A stretch of DNA of 37,442 nucleotides from IMG/VR virus record IMGVR_UViG_3300042564_006302, positions 1 to 37,442 of that record; one strand, given 5' to 3'. Below are positions 31,299 to 37,442 of this stretch, in pieces. Each line of letters opens with the position of its first letter. Within the stretch, counting starts at the first letter, position 1. A program made the position numbers and the translations under genes. Origin of the DNA: a virus. Below the pieces are notes generated by a model. It did not search any database. It saw only the letters and a program-made list of their open reading frames with translations, and was not told the origin of the DNA.

Positions 31299-31667
31299 AT
31301 GAACGCAAAAACCTTAATTTTCACATTCATGTTGATTTGCGGCAATTTATTCGCAAGTAATACTGTCGCAAGAGTCACTTATTATTGGGGATGTACAAAC
31401 ACATCAACTGGAAATAAACCAATTTCTGGCAAAACAATTGCAGTTGATCCAAAAGTTATTCCTTATGGATCAAAGATTTCTATCCCACAAATGGGGAAAA
31501 CTTTTATAGCTCATGACACAGGAAGCGCAGTTAAATCTCGTTTAGCTTCAAGAAAACATGGACGAAATAATATTGTTGTTGACATCTTTTGTTATTCGGA
31601 AGCTCAAGCTCGACAGTATATTAAAAAATATCCAATGTTCATGCCAATTAAAATCATTAAAAAATGA
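31299..31667 (+). CDS. Secreted 3D-domain (double-psi beta-barrel) protein
   Basis: 122 residues from the ATG at 31299; a TTG one codon upstream is not preferred. A signal peptide (KTLIFTFMLICGNLFAS) is followed by VTYYWGC, GKTIAVDPKVIPYGSKISIP and IAHDTGSAVK, the 3D domain seen in MltA-type and resuscitation-factor-like wall hydrolases. DTG and DIF aspartates are conserved. Probably acts on or binds peptidoglycan in the periplasm or cell wall. Its stop overlaps the next start (ATGA). Confidence 0.8.
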   Translation: MNAKTLIFTFMLICGNLFASNTVARVTYYWGCTNTSTGNKPISGKTIAVDPKVIPYGSKISIPQMGKTFIAHDTGSAVKSRLASRKHGRNNIVVDIFCYSEAQARQYIKKYPMFMPIKIIKK

Positions 31668-31816
31668 ACTTTGAAGATATAGTAGTTTTTTTAGCTTTTA
31701 TTCTTTACTTAATCGTGGGGGTAAGCTACCTTATTAAAGGTGAATATGCTTGGTCACTTGTATGGATGAGTTATTCAGTAGCAAATTTAGGATTAATTTT
31801 AGCAGCAAATAAATAA
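31664..31816 (+). CDS. Small two-helix membrane protein
   Basis: 50 residues: MNFEDIVVFLAFILYLIVGV forms one helix, and SLVWMSYSVANLGLILAAN a second, linked by KGEYAW. Coupled to the 3D gene by a four-base overlap. It may be holin-like; no defining motif is known to me. Confidence 0.6.
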   Translation: MNFEDIVVFLAFILYLIVGVSYLIKGEYAWSLVWMSYSVANLGLILAANK

Positions 31817-31817
31817 A

Positions 31818-32534
31818 ATGGGTATGTTTGATTATATAAGAGTAGGAACAACTCTACCAGAGTTGCCAGATGCGGTTATCTCTCATTGGGGAGATAAAGT
31901 AAGTGATATTGCCTTTCAAACGAAAGACACACCAAACCAAGCAATGTCAACCTATAGGATCGATGGTGCTGGTCAATTATGGATTGAAAAAACAGAAGGT
32001 CATTGGGAAGAAGGGAAAGCTGTACCAGATGACGCAAGTATAGGTGATAGGTTAGCGGCAATGGGTAAGTTTGTCGTTGATCAAAAATGGTATGAACAAG
32101 AAGATTATACAGGTTCTATTAATTTTTATGAAAGTTATAGTCATCCAGAGTATCATGAAATTGATGGCGCTCATATTAATGATGATTGGATGCGTTTTGA
32201 GTATGGTTGGATTGAATATCGTGCGCTCTTTAAAAATGGAAAGTTAATTTGTGATATTGAACTTATTGAGCTTAAAGAACCTAAGAAACTTTCTGATGAA
32301 GAACTGCAAGAACGTAAATCTGAAAATAAAAAAAGAAGAGAGGAAACAGAAATCTCATTAAAGGAAAATCGTAAAAAACATCCCACAGCAGAACAAAAAC
32401 TTATTGATAATATTGATAGAGAATGTAGAGTTGCCGAAACAATTATGGATGAGAATGATCTCGATCACGCTTTGAGTAATATTAGAATTTTGATTAAAGA
32501 ATATAGACAAAAACATGATAGATGGTATGAATAA
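31818..32534 (+). CDS. Conserved hypothetical protein (MGMFDYI family)
   Basis: A 238-residue protein. The start MGMFDYIRVGTTLPELPDAV and the Gly/Trp-rich middle (IDGAGQLWIEKTEGHWEEG) recall a widespread phage family with this opening. Residues from about 150 on are a charged coiled coil (KLSDEELQERKSENKKRREE). Function unknown. Starts one base after the previous stop. Confidence 0.75.
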   Translation: MGMFDYIRVGTTLPELPDAVISHWGDKVSDIAFQTKDTPNQAMSTYRIDGAGQLWIEKTEGHWEEGKAVPDDASIGDRLAAMGKFVVDQKWYEQEDYTGSINFYESYSHPEYHEIDGAHINDDWMRFEYGWIEYRALFKNGKLICDIELIELKEPKKLSDEELQERKSENKKRREETEISLKENRKKHPTAEQKLIDNIDRECRVAETIMDENDLDHALSNIRILIKEYRQKHDRWYE

Positions 32535-32730
32535 ATTAAATCAACAGCACCAAGAAAAACTTGAAATCGCACGACAATCAGTCATCGAACTTCAAAAACA
32601 AGAAACTATAATTTACGATAATCTTACGGAAGAAATTGGCGAGGATAATGATTGGATTTATGATTATATCTTCAATTGCGCCGAAGAAAACGAATATACA
32701 AATATAGTTAGAAATCAAATTTTCGAATAA
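32527..32730 (+). CDS. Small acidic hypothetical protein
   Basis: 67 residues from the ATG at 32527, which overlaps the previous stop by eight bases; an ATG at 32515 is possible. It opens with a coiled-coil helix (NQQHQEKLEIARQSVIELQK) and ends acidic (TEEIGEDNDWIYDYIF). Function unknown. Confidence 0.6.
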   Translation: MNKLNQQHQEKLEIARQSVIELQKQETIIYDNLTEEIGEDNDWIYDYIFNCAEENEYTNIVRNQIFE

Positions 32731-32733
32731 TTT

Positions 32734-32865
32734 ATGTTAAAAACAGGACAAAAAGCAACAGAAAAAAGTGGTAAAAAACGCAAGGGAATTCATGCTAAAA
32801 GCAAGACTTCTCATTTGAAGCAGTCTAAAAACTATAAAAAACGCTATCGAGGACAGGGAAAATAG
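32734..32865 (+). CDS. Small basic protein of the HAKxKTSxxKxSKNYKKxYRGQG type
   Basis: 43 residues, about 40% Lys/Arg. KGIHAKSKTSHLKQSKNYKK then RYRGQGK is a motif I recognise from small proteins of many phages. Nucleic-acid or ribosome binding is plausible from charge but unproven. Three bases after the previous stop. Confidence 0.65.
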   Translation: MLKTGQKATEKSGKKRKGIHAKSKTSHLKQSKNYKKRYRGQGK

Positions 32866-32870
32866 TGTAA
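32865..32870 (+). promoter_or_regulatory. GTGTAA late-promoter-like element
   Basis: 14 nt before the ATG at 32879; the continuation TAATATAAT includes TATAAT. Its first base is the last base of the upstream stop. Confidence 0.6.
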
Positions 32871-32878
32871 TATAATTT

Positions 32879-33085
32879 ATGAACTTTGAATTCATAACAC
32901 AATTAGTCATACCAGTATTACAAGCCCATCCTTATTTTGGCGTTTTTACTGCAGTTGTTACTTTAGCTTCAACTATTGCCGCACTTACTCCAACTCCTAA
33001 AAAGGGTAGTAAACTTGGCGTTGCATATAAATTTATTGATATTCTTGCTTTGAATGTTGGTAAAGCTAAAGACAAAGGAGAATAA
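32879..33085 (+). CDS. Small membrane protein (holin-like candidate)
   Basis: 68 residues. QLVIPVLQAHPYFGVFTAVV to TLASTIAAL gives one or two membrane helices, followed by TPTPKKGSKLGVAYKFIDIL and ALNVGKAKDKGE. The last block is found in small phage membrane proteins. Its own GTGTAA element makes it a late gene, consistent with a holin, but no sequence proof. The region after its stop (33086-33128) is A/C-rich and holds nothing else I can support. Confidence 0.6.
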   Translation: MNFEFITQLVIPVLQAHPYFGVFTAVVTLASTIAALTPTPKKGSKLGVAYKFIDILALNVGKAKDKGE

Positions 33086-33130
33086 AAAAAACCAATAAAA
33101 ACTAAAAACCCTCAAAAACCAAAAAAAACC

Positions 33131-33158
33131 TTGACTGCCGAAATTATTTGAATATAAT
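33131..33158 (+). promoter_or_regulatory. Sigma70-like promoter giving a leaderless mRNA
   Basis: TTGACT at 33131-33136, 16-base spacer, TATAAT at 33153-33158; the ATG at 33165 is six bases on. Confidence 0.75.
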
Positions 33159-33164
33159 GGACGC

Positions 33165-33290
33165 ATGACAGAAGAAATCGATAGACTTGAAGGAGCGTTT
33201 GACCGTTTGCAAGATCAATATGCCGCACTGCGGGAAGATGTTGAAAACATGATTGCAGTACTTCAAGGTCTAATTGGAGAGGAAGAATAA
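33165..33290 (+). CDS. 41-residue acidic coiled-coil protein
   Basis: MTEEIDRLEGAFDRLQDQYA is one continuous amphipathic helix with heptad leucines, ending in GLIGEEE. It is bracketed by a strong promoter and a terminator, a one-gene transcription unit, which supports a real and highly expressed small protein. It could bind and modulate a host protein; function unknown. Confidence 0.7.
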   Translation: MTEEIDRLEGAFDRLQDQYAALREDVENMIAVLQGLIGEEE

Positions 33291-33295
33291 TAATT

Positions 33296-33322
33296 AAACC
33301 CCACCGAAAGGTGGGGTTTTTT
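33296..33322 (+). terminator. Rho-independent terminator
   Basis: AAACCCCACC-GAAA-GGTGGGGTTT followed by TTT: a perfect 10-bp stem with a GNRA loop, six bases after the previous stop. Confidence 0.92.
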
Positions 33323-33335
33323 AATCAATAAAATT

Positions 33336-33545
33336 ATGACTACTTATTATCTAAGAGAAAAAAATACTGCTGGTAAAGAAATTACAATTGATTTTGGCGA
33401 TTCTTTTGATTCGATTAATCAAAGATTTCAAAATTATTGCTCTAATTTCCCACAAAATAAATATAAAATTCTTAAAAAAGAAACTGTGACTTCAGTCGTT
33501 AAAGAATCTGAGGATTATAGACAGTCTTTATTTTCTTTTGTTTAA
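33336..33545 (+). CDS. Small hypothetical protein
   Basis: 69 residues (MTTYYLREKNTAGKEITIDF then SFDSINQRFQNYC), with a beta-hairpin start and a helix. It follows the terminator by 13 bases with no clear promoter, so read-through may express it. Function unknown. Confidence 0.6.
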   Translation: MTTYYLREKNTAGKEITIDFGDSFDSINQRFQNYCSNFPQNKYKILKKETVTSVVKESEDYRQSLFSFV

Positions 33546-33611
33546 AATCTGCAGTATAGGTCGAGCTAGACTTGACTTGTTGCGAAAAATTCAAACAGGG
33601 TCAAAAAAATC

Positions 33612-33639
33612 TTGACCCCAACCATATTTGCTGTAAACT
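33612..33639 (+). promoter_or_regulatory. Sigma70-like promoter of the rIIA-like gene
   Basis: TTGACC at 33612-33617, 16-base spacer, TAAACT at 33634-33639; the ATG at 33649 leaves a leader of only a few bases. Confidence 0.65.
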
Positions 33640-33648
33640 GATTTCACT

Positions 33649-35541
33649 ATGAAAACTGCCGCTATTGCTTCCCCAATTATTGCATCAGAAAACATGGAGA
33701 GTTCCGTAATGGGAATGGACTCCGTTGGTATGGATCTTGCAACGTATTTTATGCGTGATAAGATTTATTCAAACAAGATTCGCGCAGTTGTGCGTGAGTA
33801 TTTGTGTAATGCCGTTGATGAACACGCTAAATTCAATGTAACTCAACCTGTTCAAGTTGGATTGCATTCTAAAAACAATGAAGTTGTTTTCTATGTTCGT
33901 GACTACGCTAAAGGTCTTGATGAAAATGGTGTGAGAAATATTTTTGGAATGTATTTCCGCAGTACAAAATCAAAATCAAATGATTCGATTGGTGGTTTCG
34001 GAGTTGGTTCAAAAGCAGGTCATTGCTATAATGATACTTTCTTTGTGACTTCTTTCTTTGAAGGTAAGAAGAGTACTTATACTTGTATGCTTGGTGCTGG
34101 TGATTCTGGTGTTCCAGTTGGTCATATTTATAAAGTTGACGAATGTGATACTGATGAAACTGGATTAGAAGTTTCGGTTCCTGTTAAGTATGGTGATTAT
34201 ACTTCTTTTGAAGAAGAAATTGAATCATTTGTTTGGTTCTCGCCAAATAGTATTGAAGCTCAAATTTTCAATCGTGAAATTTACTCTAATTATCCATCAG
34301 TTAAATCAATTGAGGTTGATCAATTTAAAATTAATCTTGTAGAGAAAGCTAAAAGCACACATCGTTATACTGAGTGCATTGTTCAAATGGGTGGAGTTGG
34401 CTACGATATTATTCAATTTAATGATTTTGATTTTAATGTTAAAGGCAATCACTGCCTCGTTGTCGATGTTCCGATTGGTTCAATGACCATTCCGATTAGT
34501 CGTGAATCTTTTGAGAAAACACCTCAAAACAAAATTGTTATTGATCAAATTAAAAAGATTATTCAAGATCTTGCTGATAAAGATTTAGCGCAGTTTAAAA
34601 CTAAAAGTGTTAATGATCTTCTTGAAGACGCTCTTGCTGGTTTGACTAATGGCTCTTATGAAGGAGAAATGTTTTCGTGCCGCAAATCAAGTCTTTTTAA
34701 AGATGTTTGGTCTGTAGTTAGCAATACTGGCAGAATCTTTGATTCTGATGTTACAAAGAAAGATAGCAAATCAATCCTTGTGACAATTCCAGATAATCAT
34801 AACTCTTCTTATTGGAGAGCTAAGGTAAAAGATTTTGCAAAAGATAAGAATGAAAATTATTATATCGTTTGTGAAAGTAAGTTGCTACTTAAAGACATAG
34901 ACGGAGAAAAACTTTCTAATGCTTTGGAGATTCTTCCAGCAAAAAAAATCAAATACCCCAGACAAAAGAAAAGCAATACTTCTTTTGCGGTATACGAAAT
35001 GCATGGTAGAAAAATTGGAGAACTAAACCCTCTTGAGCTTCACAATCATGCTCGCGCATATAGAGGTCTTCCACTCGCAAGCGACGAAAATGAAGCAAGG
35101 GAACAGAATGAAGAGTATTTCTCTGACCTTGAAAAATGCGATATCGAATCTTTCACTATCAGTTTAAAGAGTGGATCTCACCGATGCTATAGGTGCAATT
35201 CAACATCTCTTATTAAAGAAATGAAAGAGTTGGGTTGGTTGGATTTCACCTCAGCAGAATGCAAAGAACTTCGGAGTAAACTTCAGAAACTTAAAGAAGA
35301 AAAATATCAGAAAAATTGCGTAATTAATGGTGCTAAAAAGTCATGGCTAGTCTTTTCTGAAAAAACAGAAAGAAGAATTAAAGAATATAAAAACGCCAAA
35401 CGCTTGCAGGATCTGTGGGACAAAATTGATAAAGAAGATTCGACTCGCTCAAAGATTATTAAATCTTTTAATAGTGGATCTTATTATTCTTGCCCCAAGT
35501 ATTCTCGCGTCGAATTTAGAACCATCATGAAGTTGAAATAA
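33649..35541 (+). CDS. rIIA: rIIA-like GHKL ATPase protein
   Basis: A 630-residue protein. REYLCNAVDEH near residue 49 is the N-box, VRDYAKGLDENG near 86 the G1 box and GGFGVGSKAGH near 117 the G2 box of the GHKL ATPase fold, as in T4 rIIA. A transducer-like middle and a helical, basic C-terminus follow. T4 rIIA/rIIB protect against exclusion by lambda Rex and are membrane-associated; the mechanism here is unknown. The next gene is the rIIB partner, as in T4-like phages. Confidence 0.88.
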   Translation: MKTAAIASPIIASENMESSVMGMDSVGMDLATYFMRDKIYSNKIRAVVREYLCNAVDEHAKFNVTQPVQVGLHSKNNEVVFYVRDYAKGLDENGVRNIFGMYFRSTKSKSNDSIGGFGVGSKAGHCYNDTFFVTSFFEGKKSTYTCMLGAGDSGVPVGHIYKVDECDTDETGLEVSVPVKYGDYTSFEEEIESFVWFSPNSIEAQIFNREIYSNYPSVKSIEVDQFKINLVEKAKSTHRYTECIVQMGGVGYDIIQFNDFDFNVKGNHCLVVDVPIGSMTIPISRESFEKTPQNKIVIDQIKKIIQDLADKDLAQFKTKSVNDLLEDALAGLTNGSYEGEMFSCRKSSLFKDVWSVVSNTGRIFDSDVTKKDSKSILVTIPDNHNSSYWRAKVKDFAKDKNENYYIVCESKLLLKDIDGEKLSNALEILPAKKIKYPRQKKSNTSFAVYEMHGRKIGELNPLELHNHARAYRGLPLASDENEAREQNEEYFSDLEKCDIESFTISLKSGSHRCYRCNSTSLIKEMKELGWLDFTSAECKELRSKLQKLKEEKYQKNCVINGAKKSWLVFSEKTERRIKEYKNAKRLQDLWDKIDKEDSTRSKIIKSFNSGSYYSCPKYSRVEFRTIMKLK

Positions 35542-35544
35542 TCA

Positions 35545-35573
35545 TTGACAAAAATATCAATCTAACTTATTAT
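35545..35573 (+). promoter_or_regulatory. Sigma70-like promoter of the rIIB-like gene
   Basis: TTGACA at 35545-35550, 17-base spacer, TATTAT at 35568-35573; nine bases separate it from the ATG at 35583. Confidence 0.55.
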
Positions 35574-35582
35574 AAATAGTAT

Positions 35583-36572
35583 ATGAAGTACATCATTAAT
35601 GCCGCTGGAATCGTGTTCTTTCATCAGAACAAACCAATTAAAATTGACAAATCATCGCCCCAATATTTGCGTATTGTGAAGGCTTTTGACTTGCCAGAAA
35701 GTGAACAAGAACAAGCAATTGTTGAAATCTTGGATCAAACCGCAGGTAACTTTGAACGAGATGGATTTAAAATCACTCCAGATGAAGTCATCTATAACAA
35801 TGAAGTAATGCCGCGAGCATTGGCAGATAAGATTCGTGCAATCGCACAAGAAGGTTTGCCAGTTTCTATTTTTGCAAAATTCTGGGATAATCTTCAACTT
35901 AATCCTTCTGCAAATTCTGTTCGTGAGCTTTATGATTTCCTTGCCTATAAGGAGCTTCCAATTACTGAAGATGGATGCTTTCTCGCTTATAAAGGATTGA
36001 CTAAAGATGGTTGGTCAATCTCTGGAAACAAAGAAACAAAAGTTCTTAAAGGCAAGGTTGATAATGCTGGTAGAATCTTTAATGGTCTAAACGAAGAAAT
36101 TGAAGTTCGTCGTTGGGATGTAGACGACAATCGTCAAAATGGTTGCTCTTATGGACTCCATGTTGGGTCACTTGATTATGCACAAGGTTTTGCCCAAGGA
36201 CAAGTTGTTGTCGTAAAGGTTAATCCAAAAGATGTTGTTAGTGTTCCAGAGGATTGTGGTTGCCAAAAGTGCAGGGTCTGTGCTTATAAAGTAGTTGATG
36301 TTTTCTCAAAAGAAATTGAATGCCCTGTTTGTGATGAATGCGGTGATGAAATTCTTAATGATGATCAAATTGAATATACTGAATTTGAAACGCGAATCGA
36401 CAACTATATTCGTAAGAAGTATGAACAGGAATATGATCTCGTATCTGTTCGTGCAATCCAAAACTCTTTTTCTCCAGAGTATCCATCAAAGGTTCGTGTG
36501 CTTGATGCACTAAATACCCTTGGTTATACTTGGATTAAAGATGAAGATGGGAATGAGCAAGTTCTCGTCTAA
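35583..36572 (+). CDS. rIIB: rIIB-like protein
   Basis: A 329-residue protein. NPSANSVRELYDFLAYKELP, ITEDGCFLAYKGL, CSYGLHVGSLDYA and VKVNPKDVVSVPED form the conserved rIIB core. Several cysteines (CGCQKCRVC, then CPVCDECGDE) suggest an added zinc-binding loop before a C-terminal helical domain. T4 rIIB works with rIIA in superinfection and lysis-related phenotypes. Its own promoter and a strong downstream terminator frame it. Confidence 0.88.
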   Translation: MKYIINAAGIVFFHQNKPIKIDKSSPQYLRIVKAFDLPESEQEQAIVEILDQTAGNFERDGFKITPDEVIYNNEVMPRALADKIRAIAQEGLPVSIFAKFWDNLQLNPSANSVRELYDFLAYKELPITEDGCFLAYKGLTKDGWSISGNKETKVLKGKVDNAGRIFNGLNEEIEVRRWDVDDNRQNGCSYGLHVGSLDYAQGFAQGQVVVVKVNPKDVVSVPEDCGCQKCRVCAYKVVDVFSKEIECPVCDECGDEILNDDQIEYTEFETRIDNYIRKKYEQEYDLVSVRAIQNSFSPEYPSKVRVLDALNTLGYTWIKDEDGNEQVLV

Positions 36573-36590
36573 CAATGGCGGTGGCAATAA

Positions 36591-36628
36591 GCAGGAGGGG
36601 TTGGGGAACCCCTCCTGCACATCTTTTT
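36591..36628 (+). terminator. Rho-independent terminator after rIIB
   Basis: GCAGGAGGGG-TTGGGGAA-CCCCTCCTGC, a perfect 10-bp GC-rich stem, followed by ACATCTTTTT. It lies directly before the thioredoxin start. Confidence 0.88.
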
Positions 36629-36632
36629 AAGT

Positions 36633-36965
36633 ATGGCTAAAAACGATATCACAGGAGACGAAATTAAATCAAAAGCCCTTTCTAAACAGGGAAGGGAAAA
36701 CTACGACTCTATTTTTAGAAAAAAACAAATGAAACCAAATTATAAATTAGCAAGCGCAAGTTGGTGTGGACCATGTTCAGCATTGAAATCTCGTATCGCA
36801 AAAGAAGGTCTTTCTGTTGAGATTGAAGATATGGATGACAATCCAGACTTTTTTAAGGATTTTAATATTAAATCTGTACCGCAATTAGTTGTTTTTAAAG
36901 AAGATTCTTTTGAGCTTGTTTCTGGATCTGAAGAGATTATTAAATTTATCAAAGAAAACCAATGA
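36633..36965 (+). CDS. Thioredoxin/glutaredoxin-like protein
   Basis: A 110-residue protein. ASWCGPCSALKSRI places the active CGPC at residues 45-48, and SVPQLVVFKED supplies the cis-proline loop. The N-terminal 40 residues (NDITGDEIKSKALSKQGREN) are an additional charged segment. It could reduce phage ribonucleotide reductase or other disulfides in the cytoplasm. ATGA overlap with the next gene. Confidence 0.88.
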   Translation: MAKNDITGDEIKSKALSKQGRENYDSIFRKKQMKPNYKLASASWCGPCSALKSRIAKEGLSVEIEDMDDNPDFFKDFNIKSVPQLVVFKEDSFELVSGSEEIIKFIKENQ

Positions 36966-37198
36966 GCGAATACGAAGGTTTACTTAAAATGGATGGTTAT
37001 GATGACTGTCTTGTCGGTGTAGTTGAAAGATTCGGAGGGGATTCTTATTTTATCTATGATAAAGAATTAGTTCTTGAAAAACTCCAGAAAGATGGTATGT
37101 CTTATGAAGAAGCACTTGAGTATTATGAATTCAATCAATTAGGTGCTTATGTTGGAGAAAGGACTCCAGCATTTTTAATTAGAGATTATGAACTATAA
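36962..37198 (+). CDS. Small conserved phage protein (VERFGG...AYVGERTPAF type)
   Basis: 78 residues. DDCLVGVVERFGGDSYFIYD, then GMSYEEALEYYEFNQLGAYV and GERTPAFL form a pattern I recognise from many phage proteins of unknown function. Coupled to the thioredoxin gene by four bases. Confidence 0.75.
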   Translation: MSEYEGLLKMDGYDDCLVGVVERFGGDSYFIYDKELVLEKLQKDGMSYEEALEYYEFNQLGAYVGERTPAFLIRDYEL

Positions 37199-37209
37199 CC
37201 TTTTTTAAT

Positions 37210-37442
37210 ATGATTAAAAGAATATTTCAAGATTTAGATGAGTGTATCTTGCATACATATGTAAACAGCATGCCGCCTACCGAGTATGTTGAGTTTATAC
37301 TCAGTGAAGACATGCATACCTATCGTACGATGATTCGTCCGTGCGCAAAGCGCCTCTTTGAATACTACAACAGTGTCGTAGGCAAAGAAAATGTTTATAT
37401 TCTTACAAGCGCAACTCGTGACTATGCTGAAAGCTTGAATCG
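37210..37442 (+). CDS. HAD-like phosphatase/nucleotidase (5' part; runs off the right edge)
   Basis: 77 codons to the window end without a stop. MIKRIFQDLDECIL contains the HAD motif I (DxD; D8 and D10), and VYILTSATRDYAE is a motif II-like strand with T/S. Probably a phosphatase or 5'(3')-nucleotidase for deoxynucleotides, but the cap and motifs III/IV are outside the window. Confidence 0.72.
   Translation, partial: MIKRIFQDLDECILHTYVNSMPPTEYVEFILSEDMHTYRTMIRPCAKRLFEYYNSVVGKENVYILTSATRDYAESLN

Noticed and set aside
1-37442. CRISPR array or insertion sequence
   Set aside because: The only tandem repeats are protein-coding; no repeat-spacer pattern, transposase or terminal inverted repeats were seen.

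Overview
The window is part of an AT-rich genome of a tailed double-stranded DNA phage. It carries a lambda-type (siphovirus-like) tail-tip module, tail-fibre genes, a CHAP endolysin, rIIA- and rIIB-like proteins, ThyX, two HNH nucleases and a large tRNA array. The host cannot be named from the sequence. Almost no gene has a Shine-Dalgarno sequence. Many starts lie so close behind a promoter that the mRNAs should be leaderless or nearly so.

Layout. Positions 1-4623 (minus) hold tail-fibre/adhesin genes: a BspA-like leucine-rich repeat protein that runs off the left edge, a small structural protein, a repetitive fibre, a BppU-like protein, a SET-domain protein and a conserved unknown. Positions 4675-10694 (plus) are a tightly overlapping cargo operon: a GT4 glycosyltransferase with DUF4214, a GT9 domain split over two genes, a possible Rad52-like protein, a phosphotransferase fold without its catalytic aspartates, and a GNAT. 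Positions 10635-21842 (minus) are the tail tip in lambda order L-K-I-J plus one further gene; the L homologue carries two C-type-lectin-like domains. Positions 21879-25184 (plus) hold small genes, a PD-(D/E)XK-like protein, ThyX and an HNH protein.

Positions 25190-30210 are an RNA-rich region. I could fold fourteen tRNAs (fMet, Tyr, Gly, CAT, Asn, Thr, Pro, Cys, Val, Leu, Met, Ile and two Ser), one tRNA with an abnormal insertion, a 68-nt RNA resembling a tmRNA without its mRNA-like domain, and several structured stretches I cannot assign. A virion protein, an HNH nuclease and a terminase-like fragment are interspersed. Positions 30208-33290 hold the endolysin with small membrane proteins and unknowns. 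Positions 33336-37442 hold rIIA, rIIB, a thioredoxin and a partial HAD-like protein.

Two promoter classes recur. One is sigma70-like, TTGAC(A/C/T) - usually 16 bp - TAnnnT, before tRNAs, rIIA/rIIB and some small genes. The other is the hexamer GTGTAA placed 14-15 nt before the start codon of nine genes, mostly structural or lysis genes; it looks like a phage-specific late promoter. Together with the missing Shine-Dalgarno sequences and an initiator-type tRNA with a C1:A72 mismatch, this suggests a phage adapted to leaderless translation. The tmRNA-like RNA and this expression signature are the most novel items. All assignments come from reading the sequence, without database searches.
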